NCBI RefSeq assembly: GCF_003149185.1
Contig: NZ_QGDO01000010.1
Span: 1-64,000 of the forward strand
Length of the DNA: 64,000 nucleotides
From: Sediminitomix flava
GTDB taxonomy: Bacteria; Bacteroidota; Bacteroidia; Cytophagales; Flammeovirgaceae
Direction: 5' to 3'
Below the pieces are notes generated by a model. It worked only from the letters and a program-made list of their open reading frames with translations. It searched no databases and had not been told where the DNA came from. Shown here piece after piece: positions 39,046-51,105 of this stretch; position 1 is the first letter of the stretch; each line of letters opens with the position of its first letter. Made by a program: the position numbers and the translations under genes.

Positions 39046-40017
39046 TTATTTTTTCATTAAAATAATCTCGTTATTCTCTTCCTTATAACTTAGCTGTAAA
39101 GTGGCTTCAAGTAGGTCTAAAACATCATAAAGATCTTCATTGCTTAAATCTGCAGTCAAACGTTCGTCAGCAATTTCAGAATCTTTGATCTTGATCGTTT
39201 TATTATACTTTTTAGAAAGATGTTTAACAGCTTCGCTCAGTTTGATGGCATTTAATTCCAATCTTCCATGACGCCAAGATGTAAAAAGATTCACATCTAC
39301 ATTTTTCACCCAATATCCTTTTCTCTTTCTATCAAAATTGAGCTGTTGACCAGGCTTTAGTACTACGGCTTCATCTTTATTCGGTAATTGAGCTGCAATC
39401 TTACCTTCAACTAAGGTAGAGGTTACACTCCCTTTCTCCGAATCTTGTAGTACGTTAAAAGATGTACCTAAAACCTTGATTTCAACATCTTCAACTTTAA
39501 CTAAAAAAGGTTGTTTTGGATTGTGCGTCACATCAAAGAAACCTTCTCCCTTGAGTTCAACTAATCTTTCTGAGCCTTCAAAGGCATTTGCATAAGTCAA
39601 AGAACTTCCACCATTTAACCATACTTCTGTTTGGTCTGGCAGAACAATGTGTGATCGTCCTCCCTCTGGCACTACAATATGTGATAAACTTGGTGCAACC
39701 ACATTGCTACTTTCATTTAAAACATAACCAAGGATTCCGAGCGCACATAACAGCGGAAGAAGTATCGCGGCGATATTTCTATACCCTATCCATAATGAAA
39801 TTGAAGACTTATGGTCACTCGTCTCATTTTCTATATGTTTCCATACTTTCTCCTTAGAAAAAGTGTGAGGAATTTGATCGGCAATAGCCCATTGCTCTTC
39901 CAACCATTTTTCGACTTCACCATCTTGATGATTCTCATAAAACCATTTTAGAAAGTCTTTATCTTTCTTCCCTTCGGAGACATATTTAAAAAATTGAGAC
40001 TTGTTTTCCACATTCAT
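39046..40017 (-). CDS. FecR-family anti-sigma factor (PUL1)
   Basis: 323 aa. A cytoplasmic N-terminal part (1-70), one membrane helix (about 75-96; 'AAILLPLLCALGILGYVL'), the FecR domain (about 115-215; 'VPEGGRSHIVLPDQTEVWLNGGSSLTY' in two parts, 'FFDVTHNPKQPFLV') and the C-terminal DUF4974 domain (about 250-320; 'LSEAVKHLSKKYNK'). It holds the ECF sigma factor inactive until the STN domain of substrate-loaded SusC signals. The cognate sigma gene lies about 7 kb away at 46954-47586 rather than next to it, with the GH3-GH43-GH2 operon between. Confidence 0.93.
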   Translation of the reverse strand: MNVENKSQFFKYVSEGKKDKDFLKWFYENHQDGEVEKWLEEQWAIADQIPHTFSKEKVWKHIENETSDHKSSISLWIGYRNIAAILLPLLCALGILGYVLNESSNVVAPSLSHIVVPEGGRSHIVLPDQTEVWLNGGSSLTYANAFEGSERLVELKGEGFFDVTHNPKQPFLVKVEDVEIKVLGTSFNVLQDSEKGSVTSTLVEGKIAAQLPNKDEAVVLKPGQQLNFDRKRKGYWVKNVDVNLFTSWRHGRLELNAIKLSEAVKHLSKKYNKTIKIKDSEIADERLTADLSNEDLYDVLDLLEATLQLSYKEENNEIILMKK

Positions 40018-40046
40018 AATCGATTACTAAATGTCTTACAATAAAT

Positions 40047-40077
40047 AATACGTACTAAATACGCTTTACCCCCTAAT
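40047..40077 (-). promoter_or_regulatory. candidate ECF-sigma promoter of the fecR-susC operon
   Basis: On the minus strand ATTAGGGGGT (40077-40068), a 15-nt spacer and CGTATT (40052-40047), 30 nt before the start codon. The same arrangement occurs before the GH3 operon. No housekeeping TAnnTTTG promoter was found here. Confidence 0.45.
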
Positions 40078-40182
40078 CACTTTTAATTTTTTTTAAAATA
40101 TTTTAAAAATGTCAGATTTACCAATTTGTCGGACTATAAATAATTCAATTTGATCAAAAATTATTTATTGAAATAAAAGAGG

Positions 40183-40230
40183 AAAACGCCCCCTTAAATA
40201 CATTGTGATCTGTATTTAAGAGGACGTTTT
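40183..40230 (-). terminator. terminator of the GH3-GH43-GH2 operon
   Basis: 20-bp stem (40183-40202 with 40211-40230) and an 8-nt loop. In minus-strand RNA the two imperfect positions become G-U pairs, giving a complete stem, followed by a T-rich stretch. Confidence 0.8.
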
Positions 40231-40272
40231 GAAAAAAATAATTAATAATCCTAATAACTCTATAAGAGTTGA

Positions 40273-44406
<4,134 letters not shown>

Positions 44407-44410
<4 letters not shown>

Positions 44411-46713
44411 ATCACTAGATTTTCATCTTCTTCTATTAGTCTAAAACTCGCTTTCAAGCCTTCTTGTGAATTTGTGCCAATCCAAACTTCAAACTCACCA
44501 ATTTCTGCTTCCCACTTTCTGTTTGCAGTATAAAATTCTAAATCCTTTTCAGTCAGTTGGAAGACTACATCTTTTTTCTCTCCCTTTTTCAGTAATATCT
44601 TTTTGAATGCCTTTAGTTCTTTTACGGGACGAGCAGCACTTGCCACAACATCTCTGATGTACAGCTGAACAACTTCTTCTCCATCATAGTCACCTGTATT
44701 TTCAAGACTCAAACTGAGATCTAAAGTCCCACCTCTATGTAAAGTTGATGAGCTAAGACTAAGATCAGAATATTTGAATGAGGAATAACTCAAACCATAC
44801 CCGAAAGGAAACAAAGCCGTTTTCTCATTATCTGTATATCGTGAAGAGAACACCGTTTCATTATCATGTGGTCTTCCCGTCCACTGATGGTTGTAATATA
44901 GAGGTAGCTGTCCAACTGATCTTGGAAAAGACATAGGTAACTTGCCTGCGGGATTATAATCACCAAAGACAACATCTGCTATTGCATTACCAGATTCAGA
45001 GCCTAAATGCCATGTCTCTAAAATTGTAGGTACTCGATCTACAATTGGACTTAGATCAAGAGGTCTTCCGTTCATGAGCACTACCACAACGTTCTTATTC
45101 ACTTTCAATATTTCATTCAACAGCTCTAACTGTAAGCCTTTGAAGTTAATTTCTGTTTGGCTTCTAGCCTCACCAGATTGATAACAATTTTCGCCCATAG
45201 CTAATACAACAACATCAGCTTGTCTTGCCGTATTTATAGCTTCAGTCATTCCTCTTCTATCCGAATTGTTGTAATTCAGAAAATCAACAAACTCAATTTC
45301 TTTCTGAACATAAGTAGGTCCTTCAGCTAAGCTTAAGTTTTCGGTGCCTATTTTATTCGTAAATCCTTCCCACAGTGAAACAGCTGAATGTTTCTTCGCC
45401 TCTGCTCTCCAATTTCCAATTGGGCTATCTTTGTCTGTTGCCAATGCACCAATTACAGCGATCTTTTGTCCCTTCTTCTGAAGTGGTAATACTTTGTTTT
45501 CATTTTTCAATAAAACAATAGACCGTTTTGCGATTTCTCGAGCTGATTTTTTGAAAGAAGGTGAATTTACCCACTTCTTCTCTCTTTCTTCATCGCAATA
45601 ACGATATGGGTCTTCGAATAAACCTAGCTCAAATTTTAGTTTTAAAACTCTTCGTACTGCATCATTGATCAATTCTATGTTTACTTCACCACTTTCAACC
45701 AATTCCGACAGATTTTCGGAATAACAATTTCCTTCCATATCCATGTCAGAACCAGCTACAATGGCTTTGAAAGCTGCTTCTTTATCATTGGCTACAACTC
45801 CATGCTCATTCATTTCTCCTATTGAATTCCAATCCGATACAACAAAGCCTTCAAAGCCCCAACTCCCTTTTAAGATAGTTCTTTGCAACTCTAAATTAGC
45901 CGTACAAGGCACTCCATCTATCGTATTAAATGCATTCATAAAAGTAGCAACACCCGCATCTAAACAAGCTTTAAAAGGAGGAAGAATAACATTGTGTAAG
46001 GTGTGCTGAGTAAGCTCTACCGTATTGTAATCCTTTCCACTCTCAGCGAATCCATAGCCTGCAAAATGTTTCGCACAAGCCGCAACAGTATGTACAGATT
46101 TAAGATCATCGCCTTGGAAACCTCTCACTCTAGCTTGCCCAAATTGACACCCAAGATAAGTATCCTCTCCCGCTCCTTCCATAACTCTTCCCCAACGTGC
46201 ATCTCTGGAAATATCAACCATTGGGGCAAAAGTCCAATTCAAGCCTGCAGCTGACGCCTCCTTAGCTGCGATACTTGCAGATAGTCGGGCAAGGTCTGGT
46301 TCCCAAGAAGCAGACTCTGCTAGAGGAATTGGGAAAATAGTTTGATATCCATGAATGACATCAAGGCCAAAGATCATCGGAATTCCTAAACGAGAATGTT
46401 CGACGGCTAACTCTTGTGCTTTTCGAATTTCTTTAACTCCTACAACATTTAGCATTGAGCCAACTCTCCCATCTTTAATTTTTTGGTAAAGCGCTTGCTC
46501 AGTTCCTCCTGTTGGAACAGGACCTGTCATTTGCCAAAGTGTAGAATATTGAGATAACTGTCCAACCTTTTCATCCAAAGTCATGATGTTCAAAAGGCTG
46601 TCTACTTTGAGTGTTATCCTATCGCTGTCAGTTCCTTTCAAATTCGATTCTGGATTACAAGACCAGATTGAAAGGGCAAAAATTAAGGTAAAAAGTTTGA
46701 ATGTTTTCATCAT
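44407..46713 (-). CDS. GH3 beta-glucosidase/beta-xylosidase lipoprotein (PUL1)
   Basis: 768 aa. Lipobox 'LSIWSC' near residue 19. Domains: (alpha/beta)8 barrel (about 35-385) with nucleophile D294 in 'FVVSDWNS', alpha/beta sandwich (about 410-630; 'MGENCYQSGEARS', 'LMNGRPLDLS') and a C-terminal Fn3-like domain (about 665-750; 'PVKELKAFKKILLKKGE'). It removes terminal glucose or xylose from oligosaccharides after import. First gene of the operon, coupled to GH43. A candidate ECF promoter sits 39-69 nt before the start codon. Confidence 0.93.
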
Positions 46714-46751
46714 TTATCATCAAAAAGAATAAAATTCACTTTCTACACTTA

Positions 46752-46782
46752 TATACATCTTTAGCATCAATCACCCCCTAAT
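46752..46782 (-). promoter_or_regulatory. candidate ECF-sigma promoter of the GH3-GH43-GH2 operon
   Basis: Minus strand ATTAGGGGGT (46782-46773), a 15-nt spacer and TGTATA (46757-46752). Same two boxes and same spacing as before the fecR gene. Confidence 0.45.
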
Positions 46783-46887
46783 ATTAATCTCAGAAATTTT
46801 AAATCTTACACTAAGATCAACTCTTTAAATGGGCATTGAAATGTTAATAGCTCAGCATAAAAAATTCTTAAAGAAGCCTAAAAAAGA

Positions 46888-46920
46888 TTTGTTTAGTTAA
46901 ATTTCATTTACGTATATTGG
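46888..46920 (+). promoter_or_regulatory. candidate housekeeping promoter of the ECF sigma gene
   Basis: TTTG at 46888-46891, a 21-nt spacer and TATATTGG at 46913-46920 (one mismatch to TAnnTTTG). Transcription would start near 46927. Confidence 0.4.
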
Positions 46921-46953
46921 TCATAATTAACGTCTGTATTACACTTAAGGAGT

Positions 46954-47586
46954 GTGAGTAAATATCCTTACAATTCTACAATTAGAACTTTTTTTTTGAT
47001 GATTAACGAAGCTCTACTAGATAACTTTTTAAAGGGAGATCACTATGCTTTCCGTATTGTTTTCGAAGCATATAGCCCTCGTGTTTACGGGATGTGTTAT
47101 GGCTATTTTAAATCTAGGGAAGATAGTGAAGAATTAGTTCAAGACATCTTCGTAAAACTTTGGAAATACAGAGCAAATATTGATGTAACGAGAGGAGTAG
47201 AGGCTTATTTATTCCGCATGACAAAAAATGAAATCATCAATAAAATCCGTAAATCAGAGCTTCAAACTGTCGGATATTCTAATGTAGAATCCCAACTCTA
47301 CCAAGAAGAAAATCCTGAAGAAATCACTGACTTCAAGTTTAAATCTGAAAAAGTGAAGACTTTGATAGAAGAGCTTCCAGAAAAATCAAAAGCTGTTTTT
47401 ATTGCTAGAAGAATGGAAAATAAATCCAATAAAGAAGTCGCTGAAGAATTTGGGCTTTCAATAAAAACTGTAGAAAATCATATGACACGTGCTTTGAGTT
47501 TCTTACGTAAAAGAATGGTTGAGGAAGACATTATGATTTGGATAGTGATTTGGTGTTGTAGCCAAGACTTTTTCAAAAACCTTTAG
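46954..47586 (+). CDS. ECF RNA polymerase sigma factor (PUL1 regulator)
   Basis: 210 aa from a GTG start. Region 2 ('AFRIVFEAYSPRVYGMCYGY', 'SEELVQDIFVKLWKYR') and region 4 ('ELPEKSKAVFIARRMENKSN', 'EVAEEFGLSIKTVENHM') are clear. An ATG at 46999 (residue 16) gives the usual family N-terminus ('INEALLDNFLKGD') and is perhaps the true start; the AAGGAG before the GTG is only one base away from it, too close to serve. The tail 'MIWIVIWCCSQDFF' is hydrophobic, as is common in the Bacteroidota expansion of this family. It should direct transcription of PUL1 when released by FecR. It is divergent from the GH3 operon. Confidence 0.92.
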   Translation: MSKYPYNSTIRTFFLMINEALLDNFLKGDHYAFRIVFEAYSPRVYGMCYGYFKSREDSEELVQDIFVKLWKYRANIDVTRGVEAYLFRMTKNEIINKIRKSELQTVGYSNVESQLYQEENPEEITDFKFKSEKVKTLIEELPEKSKAVFIARRMENKSNKEVAEEFGLSIKTVENHMTRALSFLRKRMVEEDIMIWIVIWCCSQDFFKNL

Positions 47587-47750
47587 TTTTCCATTCTATT
47601 CATACTCCTTGAAGATTAGGTATGTAGATTTCGACTATTTATCCCACCCCAAACCTTTTCAAATAAAAATTAATTTATAATTATATGAACCAAGAATGGG
47701 ATGATGTGACTTGTGATTCATAAGTATGAACTCTCACTAGCTTAAAAATT

Positions 47751-47784
47751 AAAAAAGCCAGCATTTTGAAATGCTGGCTTTTTT
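47751..47784. terminator. bidirectional terminator between ECF sigma and LuxR genes
   Basis: Nearly uninterrupted inverted repeat AAAAAAGCCAGCATTT / AAATGCTGGCTTTTTT, T-rich at both exits. It lies 44 bp after the LuxR stop and about 165 bp after the sigma stop. Confidence 0.88.
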
Positions 47785-47827
47785 AATGTTTTATCCGAAT
47801 ACAAAACATTAAATTATTTCACAAGAC

Positions 47828-48571
47828 CTAGATCAAACCCATCTCTCTGGACTTTAATAAGAGCTGAGCACTATTAGATACATCTAGCTTTTTCAACATA
47901 TTTTTCCTATGAGTTTTTACCGTATGTGGGGAAATATTTAGTGTTCTTGAAATTTCATTAGAATTAAATCCTCTGTTAATAAATCCTAGAATTTCACGCT
48001 CTCTATTGGTAAATATTTTTTGGAAATAATTTATTTCTTGTTCATTTAAATCAAGTGTCCCAATGCCTTTTATTTCACAAATTAAATGATCAAGAGTTTT
48101 TGGTTTTAAATAAGTTATATCTTCCCAATACGATACCGAATGCGTCATGATTCCATTTTTTCTACCATTATCTACAACTGTTCGTTTGTAATGATAAATT
48201 TTTCCATGCTTCCCTTTTAGGGTTGCAATAGCTTGTAATTTCGCTACAAAAATATCATTGGTTGAGGTAGAAACATCATTCACCCATTCAAAAGATTGTT
48301 GAGCTAGACGTGCGTTTTTGTCATAGCTTTCTTTGTCCATCAGATCAAATAGATCAAGAAATGAATTCAACTCTGTTATTGTGTATCCTGCTATTTTTTG
48401 TTCTTTATTAAATCTTGTTTCTCCATTTAGATAATTAAATTCTAGGGTCGGTTTTATGATTTGTTCTTTACCAAAAGGGTCTACATAATCAATATTGGGT
48501 AAAATAATTCCGCTTTCATTTCTTTCTTCAAGGTAGCTTTCTGTGCTATCCTTAAATAATTGTTCATTCAT
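47828..48571 (-). CDS. LuxR-type transcriptional regulator with PAS-like N-terminus
   Basis: 247 aa. The N-terminal about 170 residues have the alternation of a PAS-like sensor domain, though no cofactor motif is visible. Residues about 182-245 are a LuxR/GerE helix-turn-helix ('FTNREREILGFINRGFNSN', 'ISPHTVKTHRKNMLKKLDV'). No receiver domain. It stands alone between PUL1 and PUL2. PUL2 has no sigma/anti-sigma pair of its own, so this protein could regulate it, but nothing in the sequence proves that. Confidence 0.85.
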   Translation of the reverse strand: MNEQLFKDSTESYLEERNESGIILPNIDYVDPFGKEQIIKPTLEFNYLNGETRFNKEQKIAGYTITELNSFLDLFDLMDKESYDKNARLAQQSFEWVNDVSTSTNDIFVAKLQAIATLKGKHGKIYHYKRTVVDNGRKNGIMTHSVSYWEDITYLKPKTLDHLICEIKGIGTLDLNEQEINYFQKIFTNREREILGFINRGFNSNEISRTLNISPHTVKTHRKNMLKKLDVSNSAQLLLKSREMGLI

Positions 48572-48758
48572 TTCTAGTTTTAAATTTCAGTAGTATTAAA
48601 AAGTAAAAAATTATGCAAAAAAATAGCGTACTCTCCTTATGGTCGGTTAGAGAAAAAGCCTTTTAAACACACTAATTTTGATGATATGATCTAAAGTTTA
48701 AGATTAGTTAGAGATAAGTATCATCAGACTCATTTATCGCTATTGCATACAATATGCA

Positions 48759-48766
48759 CAAATATA
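48759..48766 (-). promoter_or_regulatory. possible -7 element of the LuxR-type gene
   Basis: Minus-strand TATATTTG matches TAnnTTTG, but no proper TTG lies at the right distance. It is about 190 nt before the start codon. Confidence 0.22.
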
Positions 48767-49053
48767 ATTATTAATTAACTAAACTTATTTATTCACTATA
48801 AACTTTATATAATTTTAGCTAACGGATTAATGATTTTAAAAGTATGCCTCGAAACCATATCAATTTTATTATTATTCTAATCGTGTCTATTTCAAGGTAC
48901 TATTCTAGCGTAGCATTACTTTTTTACAGAAAAGCGTAAGTAAAAAAAATCTTTGTCTTTAGACTCATATCGTCGTTTTGAAGTACAAAACACATGGCTT
49001 GCTACTGAAGGGGAATAATAGGCATTAGGGAAAATAAACTGTTTAAAATAAAA

Positions 49054-49089
49054 ATACCCCAAAACTGTGATTATTCAATTTTGGGGTAT
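49054..49089 (-). terminator. terminator at the end of PUL2
   Basis: 11-bp stem ATACCCCAAAA / TTTTGGGGTAT, with a T-rich run following on the minus strand, 50 bp after the GH86 stop. Confidence 0.8.
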
Positions 49090-49138
49090 GAAGTATTATT
49101 TTGGAAGAAAAATCAGTTCCTGATATAGTATACTCCGA

Positions 49139-50992
49139 TTACAAAACAGTAAGAGGTTTTTTGGCCTTTTGAACTTGAAGAATCACTGAAGATATCTGTC
49201 CTCCATCATCAGGAAATTGAACTTTAAGCTGATTTTTTCCTTGCTTCAATAAACTAATATCAAACGGTATTTCAAGAGTTCCAAAGAATTGTCTTCTGTT
49301 ATGCTGATTGTATCCCTTGATCAAATCCCCATCCGTATTTAACGGCTCATCATTTAACCACACATTAGGCTTCAAACTTGCATTTAAAGCTCGTCCAAGG
49401 CCAATTCTGAGTATTGCTTCTCCATGTCCTGTTTCAACATCATTTATCGAGAATGACAACTCTTTATTAGCTTCAATGTTCTGAAGGTAAGTGTCTGCAT
49501 AGTATTTTGAACTCACAATTGTATTATCAAATTTGACAGACGACTTAAACTTGTAAGTAAGCACTACCGTTTCTCCATATACTAATCTTACTTTTTGAGG
49601 AGCTTCATTTAAAGTTTCAAGTGTAAGTTCTGGTGCTTTATCGATGAATGTTTTTACCCTTTTAAGTTCTACACTTTTAAGACCTTTTGCTTCTAAAAGA
49701 TTCAAGTCTAACTCTTGAGTTTCATCGTTCAGGTTATTCAATACGACATACAGCTTTTTGCCATCTACAACAGCTAATTTCTGAATATCTACATTGGAAG
49801 AATTGATTCTTACTCGCTCACCTTTGATGTCTTTCCAGACCTCAAAAAAGTATTTACGAGAAGTTAATTCCCAATTTCCATTACTATCTTTTGTCCATAA
49901 ACCCGCTTTAGAATATTTTGCTGTAGGATGCTGTTTTCCTGTAGAAAATGGAATACTTGTCACGATGCCATCCCCTCTTTCCATAAAGGACATAACCATG
50001 TGAATTTGCGACCTTACTGCTTGCGCATTTTCAATTGGATGATAATTTGAGATACCACTTTTAGGCTTCCAGTTCGGTTGATCAGAAACTAGCCTTCCAT
50101 ATTCGGTCACAGCAATAGGCTTTACAGTTCCTAGTTTTAAAAAACTGTAAGCTTCAATCATGTCAAGAATAGCTTCTGCATTTGAACCCGACCTTCTTCC
50201 TCCAGTATTATTCAAACCTTTGCCATCATAAAGATGAACTGAAAAAATATCTACATCGGCTCCTGCTATATCAATGAACTTCTTATACCTCGAATTCCAA
50301 ACTGAGAAGTCATCTTTTTCAAACTCTGGCCATGCAGAACCATAACCCAAAAGTTTCATGTTTTTCAGCTCTGGAGTAGCATGAATAGCTTGTCCCATAT
50401 CCCTATGAAATTCGCTTATTTTAGTGATAATATTATCCGTTTTGGCTTTATTCCTTTTTCCTGGATAATGATCATGTGCATGAACCATTGGCTCATTTAA
50501 AGGCTCAAAAAACATGGGAACAGACGGCCAACTATCTTTAAAACTTTGAGCTGTAAATGCTGAAATCTGTTTAGAAAAATCAGAGACATCTACAGTCGAA
50601 TAGTCTACGGTCTTATCATAAAATAGATTTTTAGCAGTTCCTGTAGCCACATCATTGGTTACTTCTCTCACACCATCAAATCGATCTTTTACAAAAGGTA
50701 TTTTCCCGTTTTTGACCATGCCTACAGGGTTCCAAAAACGTCTTGAACCCTTATAATCATATTCGATATTATACTCCTTTTTAAATTTAATAAAATCGGG
50801 GTCATCCTTCTTTTTACCATCAAACCAAATATGAGCATTTAAATATTTGCCTCTATCAAAAGTAGATTCACTCCCAATAAAGCGTTGTGTTTTGTGATCT
50901 ATGGTAATAGTCCCTTGGGCAATTGATGTATTTTCTACTGCTAGAAATAGCCCAATTAGGTACAACATGCGTTTAAAAATTTTTCCTCTCAT
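49139..50992 (-). CDS. GH86 beta-agarase/beta-porphyranase family enzyme, short form
   Basis: 617 aa. Signal peptide to about residue 26 ('ENTSIAQ'). The mature start 'GTITIDHKTQRFIG' and the barrel match the GH86 family. Acid/base is E167 in 'EPLNEPMVHA' and nucleophile E297 in 'VTEYGRLV'. Two beta-sandwich domains follow the barrel (about 395-490 and 495-615). GH86 enzymes cut agarose or porphyran internally. It ends after the second sandwich with no binding module and no T9SS tail, so it is probably periplasmic, acting on imported oligomers. A close paralogue of the gene just upstream (113-bp gap). Confidence 0.9.
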   Translation of the reverse strand: MRGKIFKRMLYLIGLFLAVENTSIAQGTITIDHKTQRFIGSESTFDRGKYLNAHIWFDGKKKDDPDFIKFKKEYNIEYDYKGSRRFWNPVGMVKNGKIPFVKDRFDGVREVTNDVATGTAKNLFYDKTVDYSTVDVSDFSKQISAFTAQSFKDSWPSVPMFFEPLNEPMVHAHDHYPGKRNKAKTDNIITKISEFHRDMGQAIHATPELKNMKLLGYGSAWPEFEKDDFSVWNSRYKKFIDIAGADVDIFSVHLYDGKGLNNTGGRRSGSNAEAILDMIEAYSFLKLGTVKPIAVTEYGRLVSDQPNWKPKSGISNYHPIENAQAVRSQIHMVMSFMERGDGIVTSIPFSTGKQHPTAKYSKAGLWTKDSNGNWELTSRKYFFEVWKDIKGERVRINSSNVDIQKLAVVDGKKLYVVLNNLNDETQELDLNLLEAKGLKSVELKRVKTFIDKAPELTLETLNEAPQKVRLVYGETVVLTYKFKSSVKFDNTIVSSKYYADTYLQNIEANKELSFSINDVETGHGEAILRIGLGRALNASLKPNVWLNDEPLNTDGDLIKGYNQHNRRQFFGTLEIPFDISLLKQGKNQLKVQFPDDGGQISSVILQVQKAKKPLTVL

Positions 50993-51057
50993 CTTCCTTT
51001 CTAAAAAATTATAGCCATTACCAATTAAATAAAATCGTATTTGGCCAATTAATACAA

Positions 51058-51091
51058 TAACGGATACAAAACACTAGGCTTGTATCCGTTA
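51058..51091 (-). terminator. intercistronic hairpin between the two GH86 genes
   Basis: 12-bp perfect stem TAACGGATACAA / TTGTATCCGTTA with a 10-nt loop, 15 bp after the stop of the long GH86 gene. The T-run is weak, so partial termination or mRNA stabilisation is likely. Confidence 0.65.
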
Positions 51092-51105
51092 GCTGAATTT
51101 TAATA

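Larger units (their letters stand above)
48572..49138. other. intergenic region between PUL1 regulators and PUL2
   Basis: About 570 AT-rich bases: leader of the LuxR-type gene on the left and the GH86 terminator at 49054-49089 on the right. Nothing else was recognisable. Confidence 0.5.
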
